The notes beneath the pieces were generated by a model that was given only the letters and a program-made list of their open reading frames with translations, had not been told where the DNA came from and did not search any database. From the NCBI RefSeq assembly GCF_007923255.1, contig NZ_VOHJ01000029.1, positions 1 through 35,399 of the forward strand: a stretch of DNA of 35,399 nt, in the 5' to 3' direction. Positions 32,659-35,399 of this stretch are shown here, piece by piece. Made by a program: the position numbers and the translations under genes. Position 1 is the stretch's first letter. Every line of letters begins with the position of its first letter. The DNA is from Vulcaniibacterium thermophilum. Its GTDB lineage: Bacteria; Pseudomonadota; Gammaproteobacteria; Xanthomonadales; Xanthomonadaceae.

Positions 32659-34155
32659 TCAGCGGCCGTGTGCCTTAAGACCGTTGAAGAACGCACTTCG
32701 GACAGCCCACCGAACTGCATCATCCGTTCTGACACTTCTCCAGTGGTCCGGGTATCGCATCACGTCTCGGACCTCGAAGCGGTCCTCTTCTGGGTAGCGG
32801 ACCTCGAGAAAGCCGATGCGATACAGGAATCGGGCGAGTGCGATCTCTGGATCGCCGTGTGAGACGCCTTTTTGCAGTCTAACTTGCCCGTTCCCGATCA
32901 ACCCCTTGAGATGCTTGTAGAGATTCGATGCCACCCATTCGAGTGGTTTTCCTGTGAACGATTGCAGGCAAATGTCTAAACCAACGCAAAGCGAGCCGAA
33001 CTCGGTTTTCAGGAACTCCAACTGATCGATTGAGTAGTTCCACTCGGCCTCCTCAATTACTGTTCCCGGAACCGGCAGTCGGTCTGTGCCATCCAAAGCA
33101 AACTTGATCATGCTGCGCAGGCTACGCGGGGTATACATCGATCTGCGCACAAAGTAGCTAAAGGAATCGCTTTCAGTTCTATTCTTTAGCTTGACTTCCG
33201 GTGGGAAGAACACGTGCCACATGTCGTCGAAGGGCACCCGAACCGATTTGGGGTTTACACCTAGCGCTTTACCAATAGCGAACTTCAGCCTTTGCTGAGT
33301 CCAGCGCCTTAAATCTCCTACATCCCAGTTGAGGTGAACGACCCCGCTGACTTTGTCTGAGTAGTGCCACCCCGGATTGATGTTCAGCCAAAGGTCTTGA
33401 CGCATGAACAGGTGGACTTCACCTTCAGCGTTGCCGTGAGTGATTCGGTCTGCTGCCTCCACAGCGTCACGGACGAGTCCGATGCTTGTGGCGCCGCCCC
33501 TTTCTTGAAGATTGTCAAAATCATCGACATAAAGAACAAAGTTCGTGGCTGCTGCTACGCGTGAAATTCTTTCTGCGCTCTCCTTTTCTTGGCCTTCGTT
33601 TTCAGAAAGCAGCTTTTTCGCCCACGGGACCAGGGTCTTAACGGCGTCTACGATCCGTTCGCCGAAGTCCCGCTCTGTAATTCCTTGCGTCTTTGCCCAC
33701 GCTCTAATTGCGATGTCGTCGTCGCTAGTAAGTAGCGTTCCACTCATGTGGCGGGCAAGGTGGCGCACGATTAGATCGGCGTAAATTTGCATCCAGTCGG
33801 CGACGGCGCCATAGCCGCGTTCTGCCGACTTAGCTAAGCGTTCGGAGTAGAAGGACGCGAGTTCGTCAGCCGAAACATCGATAATCAAAGTCTTAGTTTC
33901 TTTCTTGCGCTTCTCGGCGCTTGCAATCCGGACCGCTGACTTGCCTGCCCCTTTTCGTGCGACGGTTACGGTCGTTCCGCGTGAGGTTGCTTTGGCGAAC
34001 CAGTCGGGTTGGACTAGCAAGTCGTCGTACCATCCTTCTTGCGAGGAGTCGCGCTCGGCGTTTGGGAATCCGATAAAGGAGGAGTCGCGATGCCAATGCT
34101 TCCTGACGAGGTCCACCTGGGATGGTGTTAATGACCGCACTTCCTCGTGTCTCAT
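32659..34155 (-). CDS. P-loop ATPase (Sll1717-like) in a 1.6-kb cassette
   Basis: 498 aa, by far the largest cassette gene here. The N-terminal pattern SFIGFPNAERDSS, DDLLVQPDWF then Walker A ARKGAGKSAV (about 66-75; the first Gly is Ala) and Walker B FVLYVDDFDNL (about 207-217) fits the Sll1717-type P-loop ATPases, a group with FG-x-AE lead and a C-terminal helical part. The C-terminal half (from about 320) has RSMYTPRSLRSMIKF and a winged-helix-like FLYRIGFLEVRYPEEDRFEVRD. Its base composition is distinctly lower in GC than its neighbours, a sign of recent capture. Antiviral or DNA-related roles are possible but unproven. Confidence 0.75.
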   Translation of the reverse strand: MRHEEVRSLTPSQVDLVRKHWHRDSSFIGFPNAERDSSQEGWYDDLLVQPDWFAKATSRGTTVTVARKGAGKSAVRIASAEKRKKETKTLIIDVSADELASFYSERLAKSAERGYGAVADWMQIYADLIVRHLARHMSGTLLTSDDDIAIRAWAKTQGITERDFGERIVDAVKTLVPWAKKLLSENEGQEKESAERISRVAAATNFVLYVDDFDNLQERGGATSIGLVRDAVEAADRITHGNAEGEVHLFMRQDLWLNINPGWHYSDKVSGVVHLNWDVGDLRRWTQQRLKFAIGKALGVNPKSVRVPFDDMWHVFFPPEVKLKNRTESDSFSYFVRRSMYTPRSLRSMIKFALDGTDRLPVPGTVIEEAEWNYSIDQLEFLKTEFGSLCVGLDICLQSFTGKPLEWVASNLYKHLKGLIGNGQVRLQKGVSHGDPEIALARFLYRIGFLEVRYPEEDRFEVRDVMRYPDHWRSVRTDDAVRWAVRSAFFNGLKAHGR

Positions 34156-34190
34156 GTCTTTTCCCCACGCTGCGAAGGTGTCTGGCTGCG

Positions 34191-34250
34191 GCCCAACACC
34201 GGAATTAAGCCGTGCCGCGAAGCGGCATCGGCTTGAATGACTTGTTAGCC
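34191..34250 (-). repeat. attC site with compensatory base pair
   Basis: 60 bp. C to T at 34213 and G to A at 34227 keep the stem paired at the position that is A-T in the site at 29153. Outer cores GGCTAAC and GTTGGGC; outer arm ATTCAAGTC-like as in mobile-integron aadA-type sites. Confidence 0.93.
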
Positions 34251-34557
34251 GTGGACGCTACGCCGAAGGCCGGCAGGCGTGCAAGGTGCGATGCGCAATG
34301 CAGAACCGGACAAGTGCCTGCCACGAGGCGAAGGTCGTGGTAGCCGAAGCGAGAACAACCGGGCGCGCACTGCGAAGTGTCCGCCGGGCGTGGCCGAAGC
34401 CGGCAGCGTGCTGGCCGACGCGAGGCACTGACCCGGGCAGCCGAAGCGAGAGTGCACACAACGCCACGCACGGCGCGCCCGAGGTGCTGGCCGAAGAGGC
34501 AGCGCGGCCGCAGGCAACGCGACACGGTGGCGACGAACGCCCACCGGAAGAACCAAC
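34251..34557. other. Cassette interior without a convincing gene
   Basis: This 307-bp stretch of the 367-bp cassette (34197-34563) has open frames on both strands, but all are Arg/Pro/Ser/Cys-rich with no recognisable protein logic or ribosome site. On the gene strand CTTCGGC and CTCGCTTCGGC recur about six times, giving internal repetitiveness. It may be a non-coding cassette, or carry an RNA or a very divergent gene. Confidence 0.5.
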
Positions 34558-34617
34558 GGCTAACACCTGAGTTAAGCCGCGCCGCGAAGCGGCGTCGGCT
34601 TGGACGAATTGTTAGGC
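34558..34617 (-). repeat. attC site
   Basis: 60 bp, canonical stem; cores GCCTAAC (right) and GTTAGCC (left) on the gene strand. Confidence 0.94.
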
Positions 34618-34629
34618 GTTGGCCCGGGC

Positions 34630-35229
34630 TCAACCACCCTTGCGGCCGACGACAATATAGAAGTAGCCAGGGTGCAGCTCGCCAATCGAGTTGGGGGCGA
34701 TCTGGTGCCGCTCGGCGTGAACGCCCCCAGCGGCAAGCGCTGCAATGAGTTCGTTGGTCTGCTGCCCGGTTGCATTTGCGGGAGTATGGATTGCAACCAC
34801 TCCGGGCAAATCATTGAGCGACGTTCTGACGAGTTCCGGCACCGACAGGGCGCCAGCACGGAGGGCGTCCGCGATGTCACTACCGAAGTCGCAGCTTTCG
34901 CCATCCATCATGCGGCATGCCACCTTCACCGGAAGGGACCGTATGGCCGCCGCCGCATGCGCGATCGCGGTTACTTCGTTCGGCCCGATTCTGCGAGCAG
35001 CATTCTTTGTGCGGTAATCCTCTAGCTCAGCGCGAGCAGTACTTGCTTCGGTTCGCGCCGCATCAATTCGTGCACCGGTGATGGCGGAAGAAAGCTGCTT
35101 TTCTTTCCGCTCAACGTAGTACCGCGCTCCAGCGGCGATACCGCCCAGCACAGGCAGAATTACTGACACCCACAGGAGGATCTGGCTCCAGCGCTTCAGC
35201 GCCTCTATCGTCAATTGGTCGTCTGCCAT
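34630..35229 (-). CDS. Single-span membrane protein with coiled coil (cassette)
   Basis: 199 aa. One membrane helix (about 20-42: ILLWVSVILPVLGGIAAGA), then a predicted coiled coil (EASTARAELEDYRTK) and a periplasmic or cytosolic alpha/beta domain with two Cys (VACRMMDGESCDF) and a hydrophobic end (HPGYFYIVVGRKGG). The segment LPGVVAIHTPANATGQQTNELIAAL recalls a nucleotide- or ligand-binding fold but is not a named domain. GGAGGAAAG precedes the ATG at 35229. Confidence 0.7.
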   Translation of the reverse strand: MADDQLTIEALKRWSQILLWVSVILPVLGGIAAGARYYVERKEKQLSSAITGARIDAARTEASTARAELEDYRTKNAARRIGPNEVTAIAHAAAAIRSLPVKVACRMMDGESCDFGSDIADALRAGALSVPELVRTSLNDLPGVVAIHTPANATGQQTNELIAALAAGGVHAERHQIAPNSIGELHPGYFYIVVGRKGG

Positions 35230-35241
35230 CTTTCCTCCGAC

Positions 35242-35301
35242 GCCTAACACCTGAGTTAAGCCGCGCCGCGAAGCGGCGTTGGCTTGGACGAATTGTTAGG
35301 C
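35242..35301 (-). repeat. attC site
   Basis: 60 bp. Differs from the common form by C to T in the right arm (GTTGGC), turning a G-C into a G-T pair on the window strand. Serves the second copy of the lipoprotein cassette. Confidence 0.94.
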
Positions 35302-35302
35302 C

Positions 35303-35399
35303 TCACTCGCGGAGCAACTCGCGAGACTCGGCCTCCGCCTGCAACTGTCTCAAGCATGCCCGATCAATCGGGTCAGTGGCTGCGGCCATAGCCGACGCC
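35303..35399 (-). CDS. Second copy of the cassette lipoprotein, cut by window edge
   Basis: The last 32 codons are identical base for base to the end of the gene at 28187-28492 (98 bp from the attC onward, no mismatch), including its stop position. The start lies beyond the window. The paired attC sites differ at two positions, so the two cassettes were separated some time ago or one came from another source. Confidence 0.8.
   Translation of the reverse strand, partial: ASAMAAATDPIDRACLRQLQAEAESRELLRE

Larger units (their letters stand above)
25727..35399 (-). mobile_element. Cassette array of a chromosomal integron (leftward; integrase not in window)
   Basis: Fifteen attC sites, of which the twelve right-hand ones are 60 bp long and almost identical, alternate with one or two small genes, all reading leftward. 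In each, the strand of the genes reads RYYYAAC (GCCTAAC), an imperfect hairpin with a GAA/TTC loop, then GTTRRRY (GTTAGGC), the attC architecture. Recombination points fall between G and TT of the core, giving cassettes of 336-1602 bp. The attI site and the intI gene must be right of the window. The array is clearly lower in GC than the chromosome to its left. Confidence 0.92.

Noticed and set aside
34205..34633. 142-residue leftward frame spanning two attC sites
   Set aside because: It is open only because both attC sites happen to be open in this frame; the interior is Arg/Cys/Ser-rich without any protein pattern or ribosome site.
28126..35301. Regular 60-bp repeats as a CRISPR array
   Set aside because: Spacings are 280-1540 bp and filled with genes; repeats have integron cores GCCTAAC/GTTAGGC and an internal hairpin. 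They are attC sites.

Overview
The window is high-GC chromosomal DNA from a xanthomonadin-forming member of the Xanthomonadales (Lysobacter/Luteimonas/Xanthomonas-like). The evidence is a xanthomonadin/aryl-polyene pigment locus containing a XanB2-type chorismatase and a WxWxIP halogenase, the dispersed inverted repeats typical of this group, and, in the right third, a cassette array of a chromosomal integron. No rRNA, tRNA or CRISPR array was seen.

Layout. 1-6.1 kb: pigment locus, made of a leftward operon (acyl carrier protein, membrane protein, PlsC-like acyltransferase, hot-dog dehydratase, LpxL-like acyltransferase, LolA-like carrier cut by the window edge) and a divergent rightward pair (halogenase, chorismatase). 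6.2-9.2 kb: small membrane protein, thiolase, an unrecognised 295-aa protein and a gene-free stretch of stacked inverted repeats. 9.2-15.7 kb: leftward ntrB-ntrC-sodC with an NtrC-type box against the ntrB start, and a divergent PAS5-GGDEF-EAL protein. 15.8-17.3 kb: hemerythrin, PQ-loop protein, a 135-bp tandem duplication and a stand-alone receiver. 17.4-21.8 kb: a stress-type group (KGG protein, RES-domain protein, Thr/Gly-rich lipoprotein, SDR oxidoreductase behind a consensus sigma-54 promoter, and a BON protein with a long FUS-like Gly/Tyr/Gln tract). 21.9-23.3 kb: small miscellaneous genes.

23.4-35.4 kb: integron territory. Twelve well-preserved 60-bp attC sites (28,126-35,301) separate gene cassettes that all read leftward, so the integrase and attI must lie to the right, outside the window. 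Going left (distal, presumably older), attC sites decay: three degenerate ones at 26.7, 26.3 and 25.7 kb, then two relics at 25.3 and 23.4 kb behind genes that would otherwise look like ordinary chromosomal genes. Cassette products are mostly small membrane, secreted or lipoprotein-like proteins of unknown function, plus an SGNH hydrolase, a two-gene cassette ending in a topoisomerase-type zinc finger, a 1.6-kb cassette with a P-loop ATPase, and a cassette without a convincing gene. One lipoprotein cassette occurs twice (28.1 kb and at the right edge). Between the intact and the decayed part lies a disrupted stretch with an apparent IS481-type transposase remnant fused to a truncated secreted-protein gene, and a 48-aa peptide gene with its own promoter and terminator.

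Working picture: the left part carries core and stress functions, while the right part is a gene-capture platform. Its attC hairpins are conserved in structure (compensatory base changes at three sites), and they supply stop codons, C-terminal tails and in one case a ribosome binding site to the captured genes.
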